A DNA stretch of 59,542 bases, from assembly GCA_903899985.1 (NCBI GenBank), contig CAIULL010000118.1, forward strand, positions 1-59,542, written 5' to 3'. Position 1 is the stretch's first letter, and every line of letters begins with the position of its first letter. Shown piece after piece: positions 15,060-24,041 of this stretch. The position numbers were made by a program, and so were the translations under genes. Below the pieces are notes generated by a model. That model ran no database searches. It was not told where the DNA came from and saw only the letters and a list, made by a program, of their open reading frames with translations. The stretch is from an uncultured Schlesneria sp. (GTDB lineage Bacteria; Planctomycetota; Planctomycetia; Planctomycetales; Planctomycetaceae).

Positions 15060-17564
15060 TTAGGGGGCGGTGGATTCGGTAGCGACTTTGTTGTAGATCT
15101 CGCGGGCTTTGTCGTAGGCTGCGCGTGCTGCAGGACGTTCGGTTTCGCGGATGGCCCGTTGTTTGGAGTTCCAGCAAACATCAACCGCTTTTGCACACCA
15201 TTCGGCGCTTTGTCGACTTGCTCGAATCGGTTTTCCAGCCACTTCAATAAAGATCGGATTCGTATGGCAGGAGGGGAGGATTCGCAGGGCAACCCAACTG
15301 GACTGGTTGATGTCGATTTCAAAATCCAGGTGTTGCACCGAGCCATCGGCAGCAATTGATCTGGTCGCTGCGACCTGGCCATTAACGATCAATTCGACTG
15401 GGACCGTTCGCGTATCATCGATCCGACATCGTTCCAGGTGCCAGTAAGGTTTATCGTCCAGTCGTTTTGACCGGATTGCCTCAGTCGCGGGTGTCGGTTT
15501 CTCGGCGAGTAATGCCGCGGCATCACAAGTGAAACGAACCTTCCCCGGCTTCGAAAGATCAAGCTGACTAGCCTTTCCATTCGCGCCGATTCCGCCCAAC
15601 TCACAATGCGAAGACGATTCACCTATTCGAGACCCATCTTGCGACGCGCGTGAACCGGCTGTGCCGGCGGCGAATGAGAGAATATGGCTCAGGCCGTCTC
15701 CACAGTAGCTGCGGCCGTCTTTGAGGCCCTGGACCCAGTCGTCGTAATTGAGCGGCTTGTCGGTGGGGAGCTTGACATAGATTCGACCGAGTCCGACTTT
15801 GTCGCCGTAAATACAGGGGAAATCGGTTTCTCCACTGATCCGGGTTCTCATGCCGCAGTTGAGCGTGTGATACCAGATGTTAAGTTCCCAGATGGCGGGA
15901 GTATCGACTGCGGAAATAAAGTCGCAGGCACCATGGGCGGTGGTGACGATGAACTCGTTTGCTCCGATCCCATCGAAGCGTGGCATGGCGAGATCGGGCA
16001 ATTTGTCGGCGGCACGGCCCTGCCAGCCTGTTGCCGCACCACCCCAGGGTCGATCGGCAAATTTGCGAGAACCATCGGGCATTACGTCGGGCAGGGCGAG
16101 TCCCCAGCCACTGTGGCTGTATCCGACGACGCCCCCTTGTTTCTGGCCCCATTCGAGGACGGGCTGCGTCCACGTCGGCCATTCCTCAAGCAGGGTTGTT
16201 CCCGGATAGTCATCTTCAATCAGTTTGAGCAGGCAGAGATGCCCGGCGTGTGACGAGGGGAATCCGGAGACTTCCACGTCGTAACGCATCAGGTAATTCG
16301 GTCGCGATAATGCGGACGTTTTTCCTTCAAAATATCGCTTCTGTGTGTACCAGCAGGGACCCCAGGATAGGACACAACCAACATTCAGATCTTCGCCCAG
16401 GATGTGCCGCATCATATCACCGGGAGTGACACCTTCGGTCGGGCTGTCATAATGAGCGCAGCCGGCGGCATGGACATGATGATCACCGGAGAACCAGCCG
16501 AGTTTGGCGGCATGAATCCATCGACGAAGCTGAAAATCGAGACGCTGGCTGACTCCGTCGATCGCCACATTGAACTTGTGGGTATCAACATGAAATTCGG
16601 GTCCGCGCTGAACGATGGCGGTATATTGACCTGGTGGAAGCATGACCGATTCGCCGTCCGCTCGATAGATTTGTTCGTGAAAAAAGAAATCAGGAGCCAG
16701 ACGACGAGCGGGATTGGGGTAGACTCGGCCGTACGCGTCACGAATCGTCAGTGCGGCAAATGTCGGTGTTCCATCGAAATCTTTAATGCCGAGAACGACT
16801 TCGATCGCGGGAACACAATCGAACAGGACGGGAACCGAGTTTCGAAAGCCGAGATCTTGCGTCCCCTGGCCGACGTGAAATCCAATCTGTGCTTCCCGTT
16901 TTCCGATGTCGCGGCTGAAAAGTTGGATCACCCGGTATTCAAGTTCCAATCCCGAGAGGCCTGGTTTTAATGGCTGTTTGTCGAACATCTGAGCGTCGAG
17001 GAACCGGTTCGGAACATCCGAAGGCTGGACCAGTTTTTCGTCGGTCATCGGCTTTTCACGGGCGTTTTTTGTTCCTCTCTGGAAAACGGGGAGGAGATTT
17101 GCACTTTCAGGGACGAGTGGCGCGGTAACCCCTGCTTCGTTGTGAACTTTGACGAGAAACGTTCGCCAACCCTGCTGTACCAGCTGTTTCTGAGCAGTCC
17201 CTTCAATCACTGAAACGCGGCTTTCGGCGTTGATGCTGACGGCAACCAGACATCGCGGATCAAGGAGACGTTGGATGGCCGTTGTGGCATCAGCCTCATC
17301 CGTCAACTTCAATGCTTCATCCAGTTTTTTCCGAGTATCGGCATCCAGGGGAGAGCCAACGAAGTCGAGCGCCTGTACGAGACGTTCCGTCGCGGCGGTT
17401 AATGGCTGGCGTTCCACTCGGCCAACCATCGGCCACTTGCCATCAGCCGCCAGTACTTGAGCGGTGTAATTGGCACAAAACGCGAGGCCCAGTAACAAGA
17501 AAAAACGTGCCAGCATTCTGATTCGTGCTGAAACGTTCGCCAGTCTCCAGGTTGCGTCGCACAT
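15060..17564 (-). CDS. Secreted CehA/McbA-type PHP-fold metallohydrolase
   Basis: An 834-residue exported protein. ATG 17564 is supported by AGGAGA at 17571-17576. A basic N-terminus precedes a signal sequence ending near residue 40 (QVLAA). Residues about 350-700 form a PHP-type domain: GWFSGDHHVHAAGC near residue 358 supplies the metal-binding HxH, and further His and Asp residues follow in GYSHSGWG and SGETDFP. The domain ends with a GRSYCGDGLSH motif. CehA-type proteins are predicted phosphoesterases or hydrolases, common and multiplied in planctomycetes; the substrate is unknown. A short insertion near residue 640 coincides with repeat R3. Beta-rich regions flank the enzyme domain. Confidence 0.8.
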   Translation of the reverse strand: MCDATWRLANVSARIRMLARFFLLLGLAFCANYTAQVLAADGKWPMVGRVERQPLTAATERLVQALDFVGSPLDADTRKKLDEALKLTDEADATTAIQRLLDPRCLVAVSINAESRVSVIEGTAQKQLVQQGWRTFLVKVHNEAGVTAPLVPESANLLPVFQRGTKNAREKPMTDEKLVQPSDVPNRFLDAQMFDKQPLKPGLSGLELEYRVIQLFSRDIGKREAQIGFHVGQGTQDLGFRNSVPVLFDCVPAIEVVLGIKDFDGTPTFAALTIRDAYGRVYPNPARRLAPDFFFHEQIYRADGESVMLPPGQYTAIVQRGPEFHVDTHKFNVAIDGVSQRLDFQLRRWIHAAKLGWFSGDHHVHAAGCAHYDSPTEGVTPGDMMRHILGEDLNVGCVLSWGPCWYTQKRYFEGKTSALSRPNYLMRYDVEVSGFPSSHAGHLCLLKLIEDDYPGTTLLEEWPTWTQPVLEWGQKQGGVVGYSHSGWGLALPDVMPDGSRKFADRPWGGAATGWQGRAADKLPDLAMPRFDGIGANEFIVTTAHGACDFISAVDTPAIWELNIWYHTLNCGMRTRISGETDFPCIYGDKVGLGRIYVKLPTDKPLNYDDWVQGLKDGRSYCGDGLSHILSFAAGTAGSRASQDGSRIGESSSHCELGGIGANGKASQLDLSKPGKVRFTCDAAALLAEKPTPATEAIRSKRLDDKPYWHLERCRIDDTRTVPVELIVNGQVAATRSIAADGSVQHLDFEIDINQSSWVALRILPSCHTNPIFIEVAGKPIRASRQSAEWCAKAVDVCWNSKQRAIRETERPAARAAYDKAREIYNKVATESTAP
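15620..15682. repeat. Dispersed repeat R3 inside the PHP gene
   Basis: About 63 bases align with 39229-39292 inside lpxK; the core TGCGACGCGC..TG.ACCGGCTGTGCCGG differs at only two positions over 28. Here the element lies antisense to the gene and encodes part of the Ser/Gly-rich segment after LSHILSF. It contains an ACCGGCTGTGCCGG palindrome. Confidence 0.75.
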
Positions 17565-18160
17565 GGAAGCTCTCCTAATCGATAGTCAATCGCAGCAATC
17601 AATGAAAGATCATGGAATTCACATCGATAAGAGTCAATCGGCGAGGAAAGAAAAGTACCGGCAACGTACGTCGCATCATGAACTTAAGAAGAGCTCATCG
17701 CGATTCATAAAGTGATGCCTCACGGATGACTTCGATCCTGGTTGAGATGAGCTCAAAAGCGGATCTCTTGAGTACCTTCCAAACATTAAGAAGCAACTCG
17801 CATTGTAATATTGACATTGTATGATGTTTGTTGTAAAAAATATGTCGCTTTTGTCGGGTGGAAACGCTGCACGTCATCAGGGCGCTTCGGAGGGTTTAGA
17901 GACCCCGGCTTGCCTGGTTGAATTTGCGGGTAACAAGGAAGGATCTGTGGAGTCACTTTCCGGGCTCGCATGGACGTCCATGAAACTACGACCTGACGAC
18001 AGCAAATGGTCTTTGACATTTCAGAAATCAATGTGATACGGATCGCCCCCACGGTCAGCAATTGGTACGGGTGTGGGGTGGTTCGTGGCTTGCCCGGATA
18101 GGTGCGATCGAGTCTGTGTTTTAAGGTGAGAACACATTTGCGCGGCAGGAGCGGAGAAAT

Positions 18161-18220
18161 TCGAACTGCGTCGAACTCGATCGAACCGCGTCGAACCGCG
18201 TCGAACCGCGTCGAACTCGA
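18161..18220. repeat. Tandem 10-bp repeat array A (6 units)
   Basis: Six contiguous 10-base units of the form TCGAACNNNN: TCGAACTGCG, TCGAACTCGA, TCGAACCGCG three times, TCGAACTCGA. There are no insertions between units. Confidence 0.95.
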
Positions 18221-18438
18221 ACACCCCGAAAAAAATCGACAAAACCCTATGAAATACGAGGAATGGTCGAAGTCGATCGAACTTGATCGAACTTTGACAC
18301 CAAATCTCGCGGTGGGATTACGGTGGAACCCAAGGGAAGATTGTTGAACAGAAGGGACGACGAGAAGAAGATCGCAACAGGACTTCGGTCGGTATTGCTG
18401 CGGGGGGCGGAACCCTCTCGTACGACGCGATAGTCAGA

Positions 18439-18498
18439 TCGAACTCGGGTGAAGTCGGGTGAAGTCGGGTGAAGTCGGGTGAAGTCGGGTGAACTTTT
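18439..18498. repeat. Tandem 10-bp repeat array B (6 units)
   Basis: TCGAACTCGG followed by four identical GTGAAGTCGG units and a terminal GTGAACTTTT. The period is exactly 10 bases. The conserved GAGGAATGGTCGAAGTCG block follows at about 18545. Confidence 0.95.
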
Positions 18499-18778
18499 TA
18501 AAAGAGAGACGCGGGGAAAAGGATCGCCAAAAGCCTATGAATGATGAGGAATGGTCGAAGTCGCGCGAAGTCGCGCGAACTTTTCGATCAGATTTGGCGG
18601 CGATTGAGTTTCAGCGGAATGCGGCAAAATGTTTTTGATCATCAGTCAACGAAGTGAAGAAATTATTTGAGACCTTAGGTCGGTTGTTTGTGCGGGGGGG
18701 GCGGGAGACCCACTCGCCACAACACTGGCGGGGTCTGGAGAACACTTGCACGACAGGTGGAGTCGGATTGAACACTGT

Positions 18779-18888
18779 CGAACTCAGGTGAACTCAGGTG
18801 AAGTCGGGTGAACTCAGGTGAAGTCGGGTGAACTCAGGTGAAGTCGGGTGAACTCAGGTGAAGTCGGGTGAAGTCGGGTGAACTTTTT
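18779..18888. repeat. Tandem 10-bp repeat array C (11 units)
   Basis: After TCGAACTCAG, the units alternate between GTGAACTCAG and GTGAAGTCGG in the order a, b, a, b, a, b, a, b, b, and end in GTGAACTTTT. The period is exactly 10 bases. The conserved block follows at about 18930. Confidence 0.95.
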
Positions 18889-19432
18889 CACGACAGAAAC
18901 AGGGAAGATGATCGCAAAAAGCCTATGAATTATGAGGAATGGTCGAAGTCGCGCGAAGTCGCGCGAACTTTTCGATCAGATTTCACGGCGCATTATTCCA
19001 GTAGAACTCCAGAGCGCGAAAAGTCCGAGAGCTCCCGCTACCCGGCTGGCTCACCGGTGAGCAGATGGGATTTGAAGTCGATCAAAATTTGACACCAAAT
19101 TTCTCGGCGGGATAGCAGCTGAACGTAAGAGAAGATTTTTGAACAGAAGGACGCGAAGGTCACGAAGTGAAGAAAATTAGATAAGACCATCGGTCGCTTG
19201 TGCGGGGGCGGGAAACCGCTCGCACAACAGGACATGAAAGACGGCTCGGGATGGAACCTCGCCCTCCCGGAGATAAAGTCGCCAAGCGGTAAGCCTCGAA
19301 GACTCGCCCGCACCCTGCAGTTCACTCGACTTTCCTATGAGGTTTGTCCATAGTTGCCCAAACGGTCCCATCGTTGCGCAAGTTCGGCGATCGTCTCGTA
19401 TCACCACAAAAACTGCCAGGAATTCAGTTTCT

Positions 19433-21271
19433 ATGACCAATTCAGTTTTTCCGCAAACTTGGGATCTTGCTTCACTGGCACCGGCACCGTTAACGACCTC
19501 GTTTCGTGAGCAGCTTGATCAATTCAAACAACGGTTGAAGAATCTGGCTGCTGCCACGAACGCGCTGCCATCCGTCGATGCCAAGGCTGAAAACGTTTCG
19601 CGTTGGGTGACATTGATTACCGAGTACGAACACGTGGACGCAACCGGGGCGGACTATCGAGCATTAGCCGACTGTTATGCGGCCGCGGACGCCGAAAACA
19701 AATCGTACCGGCAGTTGCAGGCGGAACTCGCAGCGATCACTCCGGATCGGGAGCAGATAGCAACGAATGTTGAGTTTGCTTTACGCGATGCGGCGGAGTC
19801 GGATTTTCAGGCGTTTGTGGAAGCTGATCCGGTCTTGAAACGGAATCGCTATTTTCTGTTGACGCGGCGACGGAATGCAGAATTGAGATTGCCGAAATCT
19901 CAGGAACTTTTGGCTTCGGACCTGGCGGTCGACGGGTTGTTTGGTTGGGGACGGCTGTACGATCGGATTTCGTCATCGCTCAAAGTTCAGGTTCAAGAAA
20001 AAGGGACTCTGGTCACGCGATCGCCAGGCCAGGTCCAGTTCGATTCGCCTCAGCGGATCGTTCGCGAGAATAACTTTTATGCTCTTGATGGAGCGTGGGC
20101 GACCATCGCCGACACGTGTGCTGACGCCATCAATCATATTGCCGGAACTCGGTTGACGACCTATCGGCATGTCGGCTTAAGAGACCATTTAGAAGCTCCA
20201 TTACGAGCCAACCGGATGACTCGTGAAACACTCGACACAATGTGGTCGACGATTTCGGCGAATAAGAGCGTGTTGAATGAATACCTGACCAAGAAAGCTC
20301 AACTGATTGGTGTTGATCGGCTGGCCTGGTTTGATCAGTGGGCACCGCTTCCTCAGTTGCCGGGCGTCGGGAATGTCGATGACATTTCGTACGATCAGGC
20401 CTGTGAGTGGATCATTGACGCGTTTCAGACGTTTAGTCCTGAACTGGGTGACTTTGCTCGAATGTCACTCGCCGACCGTTGGGTAGAAGCAGAAAACCGA
20501 TCGGGCAAGCAACAGGGGGGATTCTGTACGGGATTTCCGTCCGCTCGACAGTCTCGTATCTTTATGACATACACGAACAGCGCGGACAGCATGAGTACTT
20601 TGGCTCATGAGTTAGGGCACGCGTATCATTCGTGGGTCTTGAGGAATGAACCGGTATTCCTGCAGGACTATCCGATGAATCTGGCTGAAACGGCTTCAAC
20701 ATTTGCTGAGGCAGTGCTTGGCGAACAACGACTGAAACGCGTGACTTCGGATTACGAGCGTCTGCAGATTCTCGATGGAATGCTTGGTGATGCCGTCGCG
20801 TTCTTGATGAATATCCACGCTCGGTTTCTGTTCGAGGATGAATTTCATCAACAAAGAAGCTCGGGCGAACTCACCGCAGATCAGTTAAACAAGATCATGG
20901 AGGAGGCTCAGCGAAAGGCCTATTTGAACGCATTGGCCGAGGATGGATGGAACCCGCGATTCTGGGTATCGAAGCTCCATTTCTACATAACGTCGGTACC
21001 ATTTTATAACTTTCCATACACATTTGGCTATTTGCTTTCGCTGGGCGTGTATGCGATCGGGAAAGAGTCTGGCAAGGATTTTCCAGAATCTTACCGAAAA
21101 CTGTTGTTGGCGACCGGTTGTCAGGATGCGGAGGACGCAGTCGAGTCGACGATGGGCTTTGATTTGAGAAAGCCTGACTTCTGGCAGAAGAGCCTGACAA
21201 TCGTGGCTGATCGCGTGAAGCAGTTCGTTGAGTTGGCGGATCAGATCCTGTCGAAGACAAAAACGGTGTAA
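19433..21271 (+). CDS. pepF: M3 family oligoendopeptidase (PepF-like)
   Basis: A zinc metallopeptidase cutting short peptides, probably cytoplasmic (no signal peptide). The active-site motif HELGH is at residues 392-396, inside STLAHELGHAYHSWVL. About 25 residues later NLAETASTFAEAVL supplies the third zinc ligand (Glu) typical of family M3B. The large helical N-terminal region and the C-terminal YNFPYTFGYLLSLGVY stretch also fit. At about 612 residues it has normal family length. The frame extends upstream to 19337, but ATG 19433 begins the conserved region. It stands alone, with the repeat region upstream. Confidence 0.9.
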   Translation: MTNSVFPQTWDLASLAPAPLTTSFREQLDQFKQRLKNLAAATNALPSVDAKAENVSRWVTLITEYEHVDATGADYRALADCYAAADAENKSYRQLQAELAAITPDREQIATNVEFALRDAAESDFQAFVEADPVLKRNRYFLLTRRRNAELRLPKSQELLASDLAVDGLFGWGRLYDRISSSLKVQVQEKGTLVTRSPGQVQFDSPQRIVRENNFYALDGAWATIADTCADAINHIAGTRLTTYRHVGLRDHLEAPLRANRMTRETLDTMWSTISANKSVLNEYLTKKAQLIGVDRLAWFDQWAPLPQLPGVGNVDDISYDQACEWIIDAFQTFSPELGDFARMSLADRWVEAENRSGKQQGGFCTGFPSARQSRIFMTYTNSADSMSTLAHELGHAYHSWVLRNEPVFLQDYPMNLAETASTFAEAVLGEQRLKRVTSDYERLQILDGMLGDAVAFLMNIHARFLFEDEFHQQRSSGELTADQLNKIMEEAQRKAYLNALAEDGWNPRFWVSKLHFYITSVPFYNFPYTFGYLLSLGVYAIGKESGKDFPESYRKLLLATGCQDAEDAVESTMGFDLRKPDFWQKSLTIVADRVKQFVELADQILSKTKTV

Positions 21272-21332
21272 CGGCTGGTTGTTGACTGGTGATTAGAAAA
21301 CCTGGGACATGTTGATACCCACTACGCACGGG

Positions 21333-23810
21333 TTATTTGAGTGCCTGCCATTTGATCCAGCCTTCGTCGAGGAATTTGGCGAAATCACCGTCTTGTTTTT
21401 CGAGACCAAAGAAGCTTGAAAGTACCGTTTTTCCGTCGGGTGTTACGACGGCGTAGGCCGGAAGTGTGACGTCGCCAAACCAGTTTTCCTGCAGCGAGAC
21501 GTTACGAGCCAGCAATCGAGCTGCTTCTGCTTTGTCGTCGATATTCGGGACTCGGTCTGTGTAGATCTGCGCCTGGACGAACTTTTCAAGACGACTGTGG
21601 TTCTTGGGCCTCGCCATGCGGATTTCCATCAATCGACAGTTCGTGCAAAAGACGCCGGTAAAGTCGATAAACAGTGGTCGATTCTGAGATGTTGCCGTGA
21701 TGACGGCCTTGTCGAAATCCTTCTCGAATTCAATGTGATCGACTCGCGCAGGTGCGAAGGCAATCAGCTGATTGACGAACCAGGTTTCTCGATCCGGCTG
21801 AGTCAGGCCAATTCCGAATAATCCGCTAAGCATGAGGAAGCCAATCGCCAACAAAACTCGAATCGGTGACAACCCTTGTACAGGACTGTCGTGTGACAGT
21901 CGAAATTGCCCAAGCAAATACAATCCCGTACAGAATGCGATCACGGCCCAGAGAGTCATGACGTTTGTGAAGTCGAATAGCCACGGCACGGAGTTCCATT
22001 GCTGGTCGACGATACTGATATACTTGACTGCGACTCCCAGTTCGACAAACCCCATGACGACCTTGACAGCGTTCAGCCAACCGCCGCTTTTCGGTAGCGA
22101 TTTCAAAGTGCCAGGCATTAACGCCAGTGCGAAGAACGGAGCAGCGAATGTGGTTCCAAAGGCGAGCATCCCGAGCACTGGCCAGTAGTATTCTCCCTGG
22201 GCTGCTGCCGCGAGCAGTGACCCGACAAACGCGAAGGTACAGCTGAATGAGGTCAGCACGAATGTCAGTGCCATGAAGATCACACCGACGTAACCGCCGG
22301 TCTGTTCGCCCGTGGCAGTGAAACTTACCAGCCACGACGGGACTTGAATTTCGAACAGTCCCAGCATGTTGAGGGCAAACGTAAAGAAGATCGAAGCGAG
22401 GAAGAGATTCAGTATCCAGTTATTCGCAAGTTCATTTGGTTTGGTTGCGCCGAAGATTGCCGCGATACCGACTCCGATCAGGACGAATGAAATGACAATG
22501 GCGGCAGAGAAAACAGTAGCCAGGACGATGGGGCGTCCGCCCTGGCGCTCGTTTTGTTTCAGGAAAAAGCTGACGGTAACTGGCACCATGGGAAAGACGC
22601 AGGGTGTGAGCAACGCCACGAGGGCGGCTCCGACTGCAGTGATCAAGAAGAAAAACAACCCCTTATCCTGCGGTCGCGAACTATGCTTTGGTTCAACGTC
22701 AACAGCCGCTGGTTCCTGAAAGAAGTCGATGTGCGCTGGAGGTTCAATGTCGTCACTGGTGACGCCCAGAATAAACGATTCCTTGCGCGGCGGCAGGCAA
22801 CTGTCTCTACAGGTCTGGTAAGTAATCGAACCTTCGACGCCGAACGCACGTGGGCGGGTGTCCGGCAAGACTTCGAATTCCTGAACCCAGCTCACTTCCT
22901 TATGATAGACTTCTTGTCGAAGCTTCAGTTCTCCTTCGTCGACTTCTTTGATTTCAGGCGGCCGATCAGGGACAAAAGCTTTTCCAATTGCTTTCAACCC
23001 ATAAATCTTGTCTAAAACAATTTCTGTGGCCGTTCCTCCTTCGCCTTTGAAGGAGGTCGAAAAAGTATGCCACTCGGGATCAAGAGCCAAGGTGATTCTG
23101 AGCTTCACCGTTTTGCCACCTGAAGACTTTGTAGGGGCTAATTGAAATCGCAATTCGACCGGGTTCGTTTTTCCCTTTTTTGGACGTTTCGTGAACTTGT
23201 ACGGGACCGTTGGCTCTTCCGCTTCGTTCGATACGGCACCGTTCGAAACAAGGGCTGCGTGGAGTTTCGTTGCGGGCTTGATCAAGTGGCATTCACCACC
23301 TGGTCCTTCGGAGCAATACTGCCCTTCAAGCTCAAGATCGATGGCCACCTTTTCGATCTCGGCCGTGGGTTCAATTCGAAACTTCTTGGACCATGATACG
23401 TCTCCGTGGAACTTAGAAACTTTTTGATTGAAAGAAGAGTCATGTTTGGTTTCGGGCGGTCGATCGGACTGAAATTCAGAATCAACAGGTTCAAGTCCTA
23501 CCGATTTCACTGTTGTGATTTGAGTTCGCCCGCCAAAGTCACCCGTGGTTGCGTAGATATAGGTTTCAGGCGGCAGCTTGGCAGTGATTGTCAGGACGAC
23601 CTGGTCCCCTGGCTTTGCGTCAGATGGAGTTAGCGTTGCGTTGAAGACCGGCTTCTCAGATGACTTCGGGGCAAGTGAGCCGCCCAAAAGATCTTCGAAC
23701 TTCGACTGCCCATCGACGGAGGCAATCAGTCCACACGTGACGATCAACAGTGACGTCAGACAACTTACGGAAATGTACCGAAAGCGGAAATCCTTCGACG
23801 AACAGACCAT
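21333..23810 (-). CDS. DsbD-like thiol:disulfide interchange protein with two N-terminal domains
   Basis: A protein of 825 residues with a signal peptide (to about residue 36). Two Ig-like alpha domains follow, each with a Cys pair: QYCSEGPGGECHL near 167 and YQTCRDSCLPP near 332. A membrane region of about eight helices carries Cys in LLTPCVFPM and FSCTFAFVG, the redox pair of the DsbD/CcdA core. The C-terminal thioredoxin-like domain has CTNC near residue 719. It would pass electrons from cytoplasmic thioredoxin across the membrane to envelope proteins. E. coli DsbD has only one alpha domain, so the tandem pair is unusual. It lies in the same direction as the giant-protein operon, 232 bases downstream. 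Confidence 0.88.
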   Translation of the reverse strand: MVCSSKDFRFRYISVSCLTSLLIVTCGLIASVDGQSKFEDLLGGSLAPKSSEKPVFNATLTPSDAKPGDQVVLTITAKLPPETYIYATTGDFGGRTQITTVKSVGLEPVDSEFQSDRPPETKHDSSFNQKVSKFHGDVSWSKKFRIEPTAEIEKVAIDLELEGQYCSEGPGGECHLIKPATKLHAALVSNGAVSNEAEEPTVPYKFTKRPKKGKTNPVELRFQLAPTKSSGGKTVKLRITLALDPEWHTFSTSFKGEGGTATEIVLDKIYGLKAIGKAFVPDRPPEIKEVDEGELKLRQEVYHKEVSWVQEFEVLPDTRPRAFGVEGSITYQTCRDSCLPPRKESFILGVTSDDIEPPAHIDFFQEPAAVDVEPKHSSRPQDKGLFFFLITAVGAALVALLTPCVFPMVPVTVSFFLKQNERQGGRPIVLATVFSAAIVISFVLIGVGIAAIFGATKPNELANNWILNLFLASIFFTFALNMLGLFEIQVPSWLVSFTATGEQTGGYVGVIFMALTFVLTSFSCTFAFVGSLLAAAAQGEYYWPVLGMLAFGTTFAAPFFALALMPGTLKSLPKSGGWLNAVKVVMGFVELGVAVKYISIVDQQWNSVPWLFDFTNVMTLWAVIAFCTGLYLLGQFRLSHDSPVQGLSPIRVLLAIGFLMLSGLFGIGLTQPDRETWFVNQLIAFAPARVDHIEFEKDFDKAVITATSQNRPLFIDFTGVFCTNCRLMEIRMARPKNHSRLEKFVQAQIYTDRVPNIDDKAEAARLLARNVSLQENWFGDVTLPAYAVVTPDGKTVLSSFFGLEKQDGDFAKFLDEGWIKWQALK

Positions 23811-24041
23811 CGTTTTGCATCCTGCCTAACTTCGTAAGCAGCCACTGTTGGCCGCGATCTCGGTAGAGACATTACGACTAAATGCCTGCAACCGTTGGTT
23901 TGCATCTTAACGGCAGGTCGATCTTTGCCCAACGCGAGTTTGGTCGTTGGCGGACAAAATTCAAAATTAGCGAAAAATCCAACATAAGGTACGCGGCTTG
24001 CATGAGTTAGTGATTGTCGAGAGCGTCATCGCGTTCGAAAC

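Larger units (their letters stand above)
17565..19432. other. Gene-free region with three tandem 10-bp repeat modules
   Basis: This stretch of about 1.87 kb shows no convincing gene. From about 18120 to 19320 it is built from three or four related modules of roughly 300-400 bases. Each has a G-rich hairpin (for example TTGTGCG...CGCACAA at 19196-19225), an array of 10-bp units, a conserved block with GAGGAATGGTCGAAGTCG, and in some a tail GAACAGAAGGACG. Short frames in the blocks all begin M-(K/N)-x-E-E-W-S-K-S but end at different lengths. A decayed R2-like arm lies near 19250. Bases 17565-18120 show nothing recognisable. Confidence 0.7.

Noticed and set aside
18120-19000. CRISPR array
   Set aside because: The repeats are contiguous 10-base units without spacers, and no cas gene is present.
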